From positions 62,001 to 126,000 of the forward strand of contig NZ_SORO01000002.1 in NCBI RefSeq assembly GCF_004368965.1: a stretch of 64,000 nucleotides of DNA, read 5' to 3'. Of the stretch, positions 8,477-16,105 are shown in pieces. Origin of the DNA: Leptospira meyeri (lineage in GTDB: Bacteria > Spirochaetota > Leptospiria > Leptospirales > Leptospiraceae). The notes beneath the pieces were generated by a model. That model was not told the origin of the DNA and did not search any database. It saw only the letters and a program-made list of their open reading frames with translations. The translations under genes were made by a program, and so were the position numbers. Every line of letters starts with the position of its first letter. Position 1 is the first letter of the stretch.

Positions 8477-10063
8477 ATGACTAAGAATGACACCGAAGTT
8501 GGAAATGACTTCCAATCCTTCGGATTACGTCCTGAAATACTACAAGGAATCACTGAAGCAGGCTTCGAATCACCAAGCCCTATCCAAAAACAAGCGATTC
8601 CGCTCGTATTGGAAGGAAAAGATTTAATCGCACAAGCGCAGACCGGAACCGGAAAAACTGCAGCTTACGGACTCCCCTGTTTGAACCGAATCAATGTGGA
8701 AGAAGGCATGCAAGTGCTTGTCCTCACACCCACTCGTGAACTTGCATTGCAAGTATCAGATGAATTGTACAAACTGGGAAAACATTTAGGAATCAAAACC
8801 ACCACGATTTACGGTGGAAGTTCCTATTCTAAACAAATCACTCAAGTGGCCAAAGGTGCCCAAGTTGCCGTAGCAACTCCTGGAAGACTTCTTGACCTTC
8901 TCAAAGGGAAAGAACTTAAAAACTTCAAACCATCCATGGTGATTTTAGACGAAGCAGATGAAATGCTTGATATGGGATTTATGGATGATATCGAATCCAT
9001 CTTTAACTTACTTCCCACCAAACGCCAAACATTATTATTTTCTGCAACAATGCCCGAACCAATTAAAAAATTGGCGAGTAAGTACCAAACCCACCCTGCA
9101 CATGTAAAAATTGCAGCAACAGAAAAATCTTCTAAGAACATCGAACAAGTGTACTACGTGATCGATGAAGCAGAACGTGAAATTGCTGTTGTTCGAATTT
9201 TGGATTATGAAAACCCATACAAGGCAATCATCTTTACCAAAACGAAAAAAGAAGCGGATGATTTAAAAGCGACCCTTGGATTTAAAGGATATCCGGTAGA
9301 AGCGCTCCACGGAGATCTAAACCAAAAACAAAGAGAACAAGTTTTAAAAAGCCTCCATGATGGCCGAGTTAAAATTCTTGTGGCAACAGATGTTGCGGCA
9401 CGAGGTCTTGATGTAAAAGACTTATCTCTTGTGATCAACTACCACCTACCCTTTGATAGCGAAAGTTATACTCATAGAATTGGTCGTACAGGTCGTGCTG
9501 GGAAATCGGGGAAAGCTGTAACTCTTGTAACAACAAGAGAATCTCGTGCTCTTCTAAGACTAAAGGGAACTTCTGGAACCAATCTAACGATAGCGGCACT
9601 TCCGACGAAAAAAGAAGTGCTGGCACGCCGAGAAGAAGACTTTTTAAATAACGTTGTGGAAACCGAAATCCATGTTGATGCAGAAGAAGTATTAGAAAAA
9701 CTTTTGAAGTTAGACGACAAACGTTCTGTAGCACTCAAACTTCTTTCCAATATGCTGGATAAAACCAAAATTAGTGGCCCTGAAAAAATCGGCAAAACAC
9801 CTGGGGAATGGAGTGAAACTCCTCCGAGTGGTGGATCCGGAAGAAGACGTCGTGATGATGGTGGTTCAGGCGGTGGCGGTCGCGGTGGTTACCGTGGCGG
9901 AAGGTCAAATAGTGAACGCAGCGAAAGAGGCGAACGCGGAGAACGAAAAGAACGTGGTGGCGAAAGTAGCCGCCGTTCTACTAGCACCCCATCATCTAAA
10001 AAAGAAGGTGGAGTGTATGTGAAAGCGGCTGGGAAAAAAACTCAGCGTTTTCGAAACAAGTAG
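8477..10063 (+). CDS. DEAD-box ATP-dependent RNA helicase
   Basis: 528 residues from the ATG at 8477; a TTG at 8462 is possible but adds only five residues. All helicase motifs are visible: the Q-motif region with PSPIQKQAIP, AQTGTGKT (Walker A), PTRELA, VLDEADEML, SAT, and HRIGRTGRAG. The C-terminal 100 residues are low complexity, rich in Arg, Gly, Ser and Glu with RGG-like repeats, as in RNA-binding tails of the RhlE/CsdA/DeaD group. Expected roles are RNA unwinding in ribosome assembly or mRNA turnover. The 3' end overlaps the convergent methyltransferase gene by 22 bases. Confidence 0.93.
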   Translation: MTKNDTEVGNDFQSFGLRPEILQGITEAGFESPSPIQKQAIPLVLEGKDLIAQAQTGTGKTAAYGLPCLNRINVEEGMQVLVLTPTRELALQVSDELYKLGKHLGIKTTTIYGGSSYSKQITQVAKGAQVAVATPGRLLDLLKGKELKNFKPSMVILDEADEMLDMGFMDDIESIFNLLPTKRQTLLFSATMPEPIKKLASKYQTHPAHVKIAATEKSSKNIEQVYYVIDEAEREIAVVRILDYENPYKAIIFTKTKKEADDLKATLGFKGYPVEALHGDLNQKQREQVLKSLHDGRVKILVATDVAARGLDVKDLSLVINYHLPFDSESYTHRIGRTGRAGKSGKAVTLVTTRESRALLRLKGTSGTNLTIAALPTKKEVLARREEDFLNNVVETEIHVDAEEVLEKLLKLDDKRSVALKLLSNMLDKTKISGPEKIGKTPGEWSETPPSGGSGRRRRDDGGSGGGGRGGYRGGRSNSERSERGERGERKERGGESSRRSTSTPSSKKEGGVYVKAAGKKTQRFRNK

Positions 10064-11112
10064 TGGCTCACAAACCACTCTTCACCGTTTCGATAACCCC
10101 ATAACTCTGCACAGGCGAGAAAGAAAACTTTCCAATAGACAAACCATTTGGTTTTTTCTTTTTCGCCGTAAGTACTGGCAAGGATAGGCAAAAGTTTATC
10201 CTTGTTTTGGATCATATTCTCATACCAAGCTTCACTCGTTCTCGCATAATGAGTTCCATTGACTACCCAATGGTTTTCGATGAGAAAATCCTTTTGGAAA
10301 TACAAAAACAAATCATCAGAAGGCATCTGCCCACCCGTAAAAAAGTATTTCGCCATCCAGTCGGTTTCATCAATGACTTCAAAAGGATAAGCAAATTCTT
10401 TATGGGTGAAGATATGGACAAAAAACTTTCCATCGGCCACAAGAAACTTTGATAACTTCTCAAAAAGTTTTTCGTAGTTTTTCATGTGTTCTAACATCTC
10501 GACAGAAACAATTCGATCAAATTTGTCTTTGGTCGTAAAATCATTCATATCTTTTGTGATGATGGTTAGGTTTTTTAAACCACGCTCTTTGGCACGTTTG
10601 TCGATGAATTCCTTTTGAGTTCGAGAATTTGAAACACCAGTAACTTTACATTTTGGAAATTTCTCAGCGATGTAAAGAGAGATACTCCCCCAACCACAGC
10701 CTAAATCCAGAACACGCATTCCATTTTTAATCTCTGCCCGTTCCACAGTGATCCGTAACATTTCTTCTTCCGATTCCGCAAAACTTGTATCCAGTGTTGG
10801 CCAATACCCGGAAGAATATTTCATCCTTGGACCCATTACATAGGTAAAAAAATCACTGGGGACTTCGTAGTGCTGTTCGTTAGCTACGTCTGTATGTACG
10901 GCAATAGGAGATTTTTTTAACTCGTTTACATAATTTATTTTATGTTGGAGCTGTGCCGTAGCATTGTCTTTTCTCTCTTGTTTGATTCGCAGTGCCAAAA
11001 GTTGTCGGATGCGAAATCGAATGAGCCAATCGGGAAAAATATCTTTTTCCAACAGTGAGTTGATGCTAAAAGAAGAACCCTCTTCTTTCTCTCTAGAATC
11101 CGTAAAATTCAT
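10042..11112 (-). CDS. CFA-synthase-family SAM methyltransferase
   Basis: 356 residues of the cyclopropane-fatty-acyl-phospholipid synthase/methyltransferase family. SAM motif I is VLDLGCGWGSIS, and SVEMLEHM resembles the E-M-x-E-H signature of the family. The N-terminal region is shorter than in E. coli Cfa (382 residues) and resembles the CFA/coclaurine N-methyltransferase-like branch, so methylation of unsaturated lipid chains is likely but the exact product is uncertain. It lies 13 bases downstream of a DUF1295 membrane protein, a pairing seen in other bacteria in lipid modification clusters. Confidence 0.85.
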   Translation of the reverse strand: MNFTDSREKEEGSSFSINSLLEKDIFPDWLIRFRIRQLLALRIKQERKDNATAQLQHKINYVNELKKSPIAVHTDVANEQHYEVPSDFFTYVMGPRMKYSSGYWPTLDTSFAESEEEMLRITVERAEIKNGMRVLDLGCGWGSISLYIAEKFPKCKVTGVSNSRTQKEFIDKRAKERGLKNLTIITKDMNDFTTKDKFDRIVSVEMLEHMKNYEKLFEKLSKFLVADGKFFVHIFTHKEFAYPFEVIDETDWMAKYFFTGGQMPSDDLFLYFQKDFLIENHWVVNGTHYARTSEAWYENMIQNKDKLLPILASTYGEKEKTKWFVYWKVFFLACAELWGYRNGEEWFVSHYLFRKR

Positions 11113-11125
11113 GTTTTATCCTTTT

Positions 11126-11947
11126 TTATTTTTGTTTTGGAAACCAAGGGAAAAATGCGTTTGTGGTGCTCATGTATTCGCGAAAAACTTCACCTTTGGA
11201 TTGAAGAGAATATTTTTCTGCAAAAGGGACGCCGGATACAAATCGTAACAATATAAACATAAATACTGGCGTAAGGAGGGAAAGGAGTGCCCAAGGTGCA
11301 GAAAGAATCGGGATGATCCCAATCCCCACCCAAATCACCCATTCAAAAAAATAATTGGGATGTCTTGTATACTTCCAAAGACCAAGATTACAAACTTTAC
11401 CCTTATTATTTGAATCGGCCACAAACTTGTGAAGATCTCTATCGGCAATTCCTTCCCCAATCACTCCGATCACAAAGAAAATCCAGCCAAGAATTACCAT
11501 CAAATATCCGTTAGGCCCCGTAATCCCTGAATTGGGGAATAAGTTCCACTGTGCTGCAAAGTAAAAAGGGAACGAAAGAAGAAGTGCAAGAAATCCTTGT
11601 AACATAAATACGTTGGTGAACATTTTTTGGTGAACTTTGTCACTGTAGTCCTTTCGAAATCCGGCGTATCGTTTGTCTTCTGGATGGTTTGTGCGGATGC
11701 GAGTGAAATAAAGAAAACCGGATAACCGGAGAGCCCAAATCCAAACGGGGACAAGCACAGCAAACTTTGCATAAACATTTCCAGATCCGAAAAAAACGAT
11801 TACACTGGCAATCCCTGCGATGACAAGTCCCCAACCTACATCAATCACGGCATAGTTGTCTCTCGACTTCCCCCAAAGCCACATGAGACTCATAAAGAAA
11901 AAGGTAAATATAACAGCCGCTAAATATGAGTATAACAAATTTTCCAA
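11126..11947 (-). CDS. DUF1295 family membrane protein (steroid 5-alpha-reductase-like)
   Basis: 273 residues with about six to seven hydrophobic segments. The C-terminal half holds the family signature GLWKYTRHPNYFFEW together with FREYMSTTNAFFPW, shared with the steroid 5-alpha-reductase/ICMT-like superfamily. Members are integral membrane proteins thought to act on lipid double bonds with NADPH or as methyltransferases. Its position directly before the CFA-type methyltransferase suggests that the two act on the same membrane lipids (inference). Confidence 0.88.
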   Translation of the reverse strand: MENLLYSYLAAVIFTFFFMSLMWLWGKSRDNYAVIDVGWGLVIAGIASVIVFFGSGNVYAKFAVLVPVWIWALRLSGFLYFTRIRTNHPEDKRYAGFRKDYSDKVHQKMFTNVFMLQGFLALLLSFPFYFAAQWNLFPNSGITGPNGYLMVILGWIFFVIGVIGEGIADRDLHKFVADSNNKGKVCNLGLWKYTRHPNYFFEWVIWVGIGIIPILSAPWALLSLLTPVFMFILLRFVSGVPFAEKYSLQSKGEVFREYMSTTNAFFPWFPKQK

Positions 11948-11985
11948 AGGATAGATCCTCTCCCTAACCTTGGTTTAGACAGAGT

Positions 11986-12795
11986 TCAGTGTGGTTTGAA
12001 GTCCTCATAAAGTTTTTTATAAAGAATTTTTTCTAAAAATTTTGGAGAGAAAAATCGCATCCATTCTAAAAATTTTCCGGACAGATTGAATGTGACTAGC
12101 CTTGCTTCTTTGTCTTTGGCCACAGACATCAAAACATGGGCCACTTCTTTTGCACTTTTCCGTTTTCCTTTGGCAGGAGGTTCCGATAGAGCCCCTCCAC
12201 TCGCATCAAGACCTGAAGTTCGTAAAGCTGTGTCGGTATAAGGAACGCAAACAAGAGAAACGCCAAGTCCCGATTGTAAGTTTTCGATCCGAAGGGATTC
12301 GAGGGCTGCATGTAAGGCCGACTTGGATGCTGAATAAGCCGCACGACCCGGCACTCCATAAAGGGCAGAGACAGTAGATGTGGTGACAATATTTCCTTTG
12401 GCAGAAAGAAGAAGGGAAAGGAGACCACGGATGAATTGGATGGGACCAAAAAAATTGGTGGCAAAGGTTTTCCGATACACGTCCATCGAAAGGGAATCAA
12501 AACGACCATGAGCCGTAATCCCCGCATTATTGAATAATACATCAACTTTAGAAACTTTTTTTTGGATCCACTCAATTGCATCCAACACAGAAGTGGGATC
12601 CGCCAGATCGCAAGCGACTCGGTGAATGAGAACGTCCTTGTGTTTGTTTTTGGGTTCTGAGATTTCCGCAGCACGTCTTGCCACAAGAACGAGCTCACAT
12701 GGGAATTTAGCCAATTCTTCATACAATGCTTTCCCAATTCCACTCGTTGCTCCAGTGATCACTACCACCCTATCGTTCCAAAAATCTTTTTTCAT
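11986..12795 (-). CDS. SDR family oxidoreductase
   Basis: 269 residues from the ATG at 12795, where AGGGG stands just upstream; a longer frame to 12879 adds 28 residues unlike any SDR N-terminus. Motifs: TGATSGIG, LFNNAGI, serine in TSTVS, and YSASK. A basic segment follows the domain near residue 200 and a hydrophobic-aromatic C-terminus may touch the membrane. It resembles SDRs of the DHRS7/lipid-metabolism type; the substrate is unknown. It lies 38 bases upstream of the DUF1295-CFA pair, so all three could be one transcript. Confidence 0.87.
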   Translation of the reverse strand: MKKDFWNDRVVVITGATSGIGKALYEELAKFPCELVLVARRAAEISEPKNKHKDVLIHRVACDLADPTSVLDAIEWIQKKVSKVDVLFNNAGITAHGRFDSLSMDVYRKTFATNFFGPIQFIRGLLSLLLSAKGNIVTTSTVSALYGVPGRAAYSASKSALHAALESLRIENLQSGLGVSLVCVPYTDTALRTSGLDASGGALSEPPAKGKRKSAKEVAHVLMSVAKDKEARLVTFNLSGKFLEWMRFFSPKFLEKILYKKLYEDFKPH

Positions 12796-12887
12796 AACGC
12801 CCCTTTCTTCTGATTCCCACTCGACAAAGGATACGGACACACGAGGATCTGACGAGTGAATTTTGATTCTAAATGGCAAGAGGGACT

Positions 12888-13910
12888 ATGTTAAATCAAG
12901 TTTGGGAAATCCAAGGATCGTTCGGGTTAGAAAATCTAAAAAAATCCACAAGAGATCTTTCAGAATCACTTGCTCCCAAAGAAGTTCTTGTTCGCCTAAC
13001 AGCAACTTCTCTCAACTATCGTGATTATTTAATGGTCATTGGAACTTACAATCCAAGACAAAAACTCCCACTAATTCCCTGTTCGGATGGAGCAGGTGTG
13101 GTGGAGGCTGTGGGATCTGAGGTCAGTCTTTGGAAAAAAGGAGACCGAGTACTACCGATCTTTGCGCAGAGGTGGATGGATGGAGCTCCGAATATGGACA
13201 ACCTTCGCTCCACACTCGGTGGACCACATGACGGCTGTTTAGCGAATTATGGGAAATTCCAAGAAGAAGGACTTGTTGCAACTCCAAGTCACTTAACAGA
13301 CAAAGAAGCTGCTACCTTAGGATGTGCTGGTCTTACTGCATACAATGCTGTTGTAAATTTTGGAGGAATTGAACCAGGCTCTGATGTACTTTGCTTGGGA
13401 ACCGGTGGAGTTTCTTTATTTGCTCTTCAATTTGCAAAAATGATGGGAGCAAGAGTCATCGTCACTTCCTCAAGCGACGAAAAACTTGCTCGTGCCAAAT
13501 CTCTCGGTGCTGATGAAACCATTAACTATGCAACCAAATCCAATTGGGAAAGAGATGTCCGCAAACATACAAAAATGGCAGGAGCCGATCTCATCATCGA
13601 AGTGGGAGGCGCCGGTACCATGCAAAAATCTATGATGAGTGTCAAACCTTATGGAACCATTGCCCTGATTGGTGTTCTTGCAGGTGGGGAATCGAGTCTT
13701 TCTCTATATCCAATCCTCATGCAAGGTGTCAAAGTCCAAGGTGTGATTGTGGGAAGTCGTGCCGATTTTGAAAAAATGAATCGAGCCATCGAACAAAATA
13801 AAATGAAACCGGTTGTAGACAAAGTGTTCGGTTGGGATGAAGTCCCCGAAGCATTGGCGTATTTACAAACAGGAAAACATTTTGGAAAAGTGGTAGTGAG
13901 TTGGGAATAA
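12888..13910 (+). CDS. Zinc-independent MDR alcohol dehydrogenase / quinone oxidoreductase
   Basis: About 340 residues of the medium-chain dehydrogenase/reductase superfamily: GroES-like N-terminus with [10 protein letters not shown], then a Rossmann part with [19 protein letters not shown]. Structural-zinc cysteines are missing, as in the quinone oxidoreductase branch. It should use NADPH to reduce an enone, quinone or alcohol. Start: the ATG at 12888 has a GAGG-containing run very close upstream, so an in-frame ATG at 12873 remains possible. It diverges from the SDR gene at 12795. Confidence 0.87.
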   Translation: MLNQVWEIQGSFGLENLKKSTRDLSESLAPKEVLVRLTATSLNYRDYLMVIGTYNPRQKLPLIPCSDGAGVVEAVGSEVSLWKKGDRVLPIFAQRWMDGAPNMDNLRSTLGGPHDGCLANYGKFQEEGLVATPSHLTDKEAATLGCAGLTAYNAVVNFGGIEPGSDVLCLGTGGVSLFALQFAKMMGARVIVTSSSDEKLARAKSLGADETINYATKSNWERDVRKHTKMAGADLIIEVGGAGTMQKSMMSVKPYGTIALIGVLAGGESSLSLYPILMQGVKVQGVIVGSRADFEKMNRAIEQNKMKPVVDKVFGWDEVPEALAYLQTGKHFGKVVVSWE

Positions 13911-14286
13911 GTTCCTGTTTCGACTGGTGAGCGTATACTTTCCCTGACCACGCCCCCACACTGAATTTGGGAAGACCACTGGATGAAAATTTAATTTATG
14001 TTAGATGATGCAGCATATGGGAGGTGAAAATTAAAGGTTTCTGGAGAAAAGGTAGGGAATATTTACATTACAACTAACTAACACAGAAAAGGATTTGATT
14101 TAATCGAATAACAAATAAACGGAGAAAATTTTGTGGTCATCCGCCTTTACTTTATCACCCTGTTTTGCGAACATCCGGTCAAAATAAATGGTAAATATGC
14201 AAAATTTCCAGTTGAACCGAGAAAGAAAAAGAAAAGAACAAAATTACCTCTTGACAAAAGTAGTCACAATGGTCACAATTTAAATT
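13911..14286. other. Intergenic stretch before the first toxin-antitoxin pair
   Basis: 376 bases. The right end holds the antitoxin promoter and direct repeats (separate entry). A GTG at 14133 preceded by CGGAGA opens a 64-codon frame that runs into the antitoxin gene; it is lysine-rich at its end and resembles nothing I know, so I do not call it. Otherwise I see no gene, RNA or repeat. Confidence 0.5.
14251..14279 (+). promoter_or_regulatory. Promoter with direct repeats, toxin-antitoxin pair 1
   Basis: A perfect TTGACA (14251-14256) is followed after 17 bases by CACAAT (14274-14279). The octamer GTCACAAT occurs twice, at 14263-14270 and 14272-14279, with a 9-base period, overlapping the spacer and -10 box. 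The antitoxin ATG follows 7 bases later. This arrangement fits autorepression by the antitoxin, as is common in type II systems (inference). Confidence 0.5.
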
Positions 14287-14586
14287 ATGATTTCAGTTGG
14301 AATTCGAGAATTAAAATCCCATCTTAGCCAATATATCGAATTAGTTAAGAATGGAGAAAATGTTTTAATAACAGAACACAACAGAGTTGTAGCTGAGTTA
14401 AAATATCCCGGTAAAGAAGAATCTACCAATAATATACAAAAAATTTTGAATAAACTGGCTAATGAGGGTAAATTAATTCCTGCTAAACGCAAAGCTACCC
14501 AGATTAGTAAAAATCAAAATCTAAGTCCCAAAAAACAGGCTGACTGGTGGGCCATATATCAAGACTCAAAAGAAGATAATTTATAA
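14287..14586 (+). CDS. Antitoxin, Phd/YefM family
   Basis: 99 residues. The N-terminal half, MISVGIRELKSHLSQYIELVKNG followed by a short VLITEHNRVVAEL strand pair, is the Phd/YefM DNA-binding fold. The C-terminal half is polar and lysine-rich, as expected for the flexible toxin-binding tail. It stands 5 bases before a PIN-domain toxin, and direct repeats overlap its promoter. It should bind the toxin and repress its own operon. More AT-rich than the flanking genes, which suggests transfer. Confidence 0.85.
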   Translation: MISVGIRELKSHLSQYIELVKNGENVLITEHNRVVAELKYPGKEESTNNIQKILNKLANEGKLIPAKRKATQISKNQNLSPKKQADWWAIYQDSKEDNL

Positions 14587-14591
14587 TATAA

Positions 14592-15029
14592 ATGATTTAC
14601 TATATCGAAACGAGCATTTTACTTTCGATCATTTTAGGAGATCATTTCAACGATAAAGCTGTAAGCATTTGGAATGCTCAGAGCGAAAAAGTAAGCTCGA
14701 TCCTAACTTTAATAGAAGCGACAATAGTTCTTAGGAGATTCTTTAAAGCCAATAAAAAGAATCTTTCATCCCATTGGCTCTCAAAACAGGAAAAACAACT
14801 TAAAGAACTCCTTTCTGAATGTTCTTTAATGAAAATTGACGAGAATATCCAATCTATCATTGAATTAAAGAAGGATATTGCAGACTGTAGATCATTGGAT
14901 GGCATTCATGTTGCAACTGCAATATTCCTAAAAGATGTAATGCATTCATCTAACTTTGCATTTTACAGCTTCGACAATAGAGTAAACGAAGTTGCAGCAA
15001 AATTCGGACTAAGACCTGGCGTCGCATAA
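14592..15029 (+). CDS. PIN-domain toxin (VapC-like)
   Basis: 145 residues of the PIN nuclease fold. The acidic active-site residues are visible as Glu6 in YYIETSILL (an E where most VapC proteins have D), a second Glu in LTLIEATIV, Asp in SLDGIHVATA and Asp in YSFDNRV. Such toxins are Mg-dependent ribonucleases that cut tRNA or rRNA. It is paired with the Phd/YefM antitoxin 5 bases upstream. The stop codon lies inside a short motif that recurs after the second toxin. Confidence 0.85.
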   Translation: MIYYIETSILLSIILGDHFNDKAVSIWNAQSEKVSSILTLIEATIVLRRFFKANKKNLSSHWLSKQEKQLKELLSECSLMKIDENIQSIIELKKDIADCRSLDGIHVATAIFLKDVMHSSNFAFYSFDNRVNEVAAKFGLRPGVA

Positions 15030-15042
15030 CAGCGACTTAACG
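15022..15042 (+). repeat. Short motif at the end of toxin-antitoxin pair 1 (copy 1)
   Basis: The motif is TCGCATAACAGCG, four bases ACTT, then AACG. It spans the toxin stop codon and matches the motif after the second toxin at 15749-15769. A run of C/G-rich alternations (CTTCGCTTCGGC) follows to about 15080. It could be part of a mobile-cassette boundary, but I cannot show that. Confidence 0.5.
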
Positions 15043-15114
15043 CTTCGCTTCGGCACAAGGCCTCGTTCGGTCTACGACATGTTTGCGAAATCAGTCTCAG
15101 ACTAGAAAATAAAA

Positions 15115-15152
15115 TTGACAAATACGAAAGAGTATCGTATTTTATATCGTAT
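15115..15152 (+). promoter_or_regulatory. Promoter and operator, toxin-antitoxin pair 2
   Basis: TTGACA (15115-15120), a 17-base spacer and TATTTT (15138-15143) form a good sigma70 promoter. TATCGTAT occurs twice (15133-15140 and 15145-15152), the second copy running into the antitoxin ATG. ATACGA at 15122-15127 pairs with TCGTAT at 15135-15140 as an inverted repeat. The overlap with the -10 box and start codon suggests autorepression. Confidence 0.5.
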
Positions 15153-15363
15153 GAAAGTAACCGCAATACTGCCTGATGATTTAATAACCGAAGTTCAAAA
15201 ATATACTGAAGGAAAAAATATTACTGATTCTTTACAAAAGGCACTTTCAGAATGGGTTAAACTTGCAAAAGTAAAAAAACTAAATGAAAAATTAAGAAAG
15301 CAACCTTTGCACTTTTCCAGCGAATTTAATGCTGAAAAAATTAGAAGAATCAATAGATCATAA
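15151..15363 (+). CDS. Antitoxin (VapB-like)
   Basis: 70 residues from the ATG at 15151; an upstream in-frame start at 15115 would cover the promoter. The sequence MKVTAILPDDLITEVQKYTEGKNITDSLQKAL resembles a ribbon-helix-helix DNA-binding domain, followed by a charged tail ending FNAEKIRRINRS that would bind the toxin. The last base is shared with the toxin ATG. Expected to neutralise the PIN toxin and repress the operon. Confidence 0.8.
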   Translation: MKVTAILPDDLITEVQKYTEGKNITDSLQKALSEWVKLAKVKKLNEKLRKQPLHFSSEFNAEKIRRINRS

Positions 15364-15740
15364 TGATTTTAGTTGATACTTCAGTTTGGGTTGAATTCTT
15401 TCGAGGAAAAGAACCCTATTTTTCAAAGTTAGCTGGGTTGATAGAATCCTCCGAAATAATTGCTCACGAAGTAGTTTTTGGCGAACTTTTACAAGGATGT
15501 AAGAATAAAAGCGGAATGGCTTTCGTTTTAGATTATTGGGAAAGTTTAAATAACATTTTGTCAAATGGAACGTTCATACAAGCTGGAAAATTATCTTTCG
15601 AAAACAAACATTTAGAGAATGGAATCGGGATTATCGATTCTATTTTGATCTCTGAAACAAAACAAAAAAATTTAAAACTCTGGACTTTAGATAAGAAAAT
15701 TTTAAAAGTCCTTCAGGCACAGCATATTTACAAATTATAG
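15363..15740 (+). CDS. vapC: PIN-domain ribonuclease toxin VapC
   Basis: 125 residues, a usual VapC length. The four acidic active-site positions are seen as Asp5 in LVDTSVWVEFFRG, Glu in VVFGELLQG, Asp in IGIIDSILI and Asp in LWTLDKKIL. VapC toxins cleave specific tRNAs or rRNA and stop growth when the antitoxin is lost. It is translationally coupled to the VapB-like gene. Unrelated in detail to the other PIN toxin 330 bases upstream, so the two pairs are not a simple duplication. Confidence 0.88.
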   Translation: MILVDTSVWVEFFRGKEPYFSKLAGLIESSEIIAHEVVFGELLQGCKNKSGMAFVLDYWESLNNILSNGTFIQAGKLSFENKHLENGIGIIDSILISETKQKNLKLWTLDKKILKVLQAQHIYKL

Positions 15741-15748
15741 CAAACGAA

Positions 15749-15769
15749 TCGTATAACAGCGGGCAAACG
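15749..15769 (+). repeat. Short motif after toxin-antitoxin pair 2 (copy 2)
   Basis: The motif is TCGTATAACAGCG, four bases GGCA, then AACG, starting 8 bases after the toxin stop. It matches copy 1 (15022-15042) at 16 of the 17 constant positions (one C/T difference). Confidence 0.5.
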
Positions 15770-16073
15770 TCGCCTCCCCTAGCTTGCTCCTCATGCTTTA
15801 TGGATTGCTATGAATACCAGCTTCCTACCTTGTACGTGAATTGCAACTAAACCCATTCTCCGAATAAGCAATACATTTCGTACATTCCTTGCGCAAATTA
15901 ATTAATAAAAAAACATTTTCACCATCTATTGAACTAATTGTTTAAGACCAAACTATCTTGTTGTTTTCGTATACCCTACCAAAAGATACAATTTGTACAA
16001 TATTTTAGGCACTCTTCATATTTTTTGCTACTTTTGATTTAAAACGTACGATTCTTGCATTTCCGCCTTTCAT

Positions 16074-16105
16074 AGGAGAAGACCGCAAATCTGGTCTTTA
16101 AGAAA
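16074..16105 (+). promoter_or_regulatory. Shine-Dalgarno and intervening hairpin, porin gene
   Basis: AGGAG (16074-16078) is 27 bases from the ATG, too far for normal initiation. Between them AAGACC (16079-16084) can pair with GGTCTT (16093-16098) around an 8-base loop. Folding would remove 20 bases and leave TAAGAAA, a 7-base spacing. No better site is visible. Confidence 0.4.

Larger units (their letters stand above)
15741..16105. other. Intergenic stretch after toxin-antitoxin pair 2
   Basis: 365 bases, AT-rich. It starts with the second copy of the pair-ending motif (15749-15769) and ends with a hairpin in front of the porin gene (separate entries). No open frame, RNA gene or clear promoter is seen between them. 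Confidence 0.5.

Noticed and set aside
9774..10022. 82-codon plus-strand frame inside the helicase C-terminus
   Set aside because: A shadow of the RGG-coding repeat in another frame, rich in Val/Ala from shifted Gly/Arg codons.
14133..14327. GTG-started 64-codon frame with CGGAGA upstream
   Set aside because: It runs through the antitoxin promoter and into the antitoxin gene in another frame; its product is unlike any protein I know and its end is simple lysine-rich sequence.
15022..15110. Full integron attC site after toxin 1
   Set aside because: The left end (ATAACA) fits, but there is no matching GTTAT-type right end or extended inverted arms within 130 bases; kept only as a shared motif.
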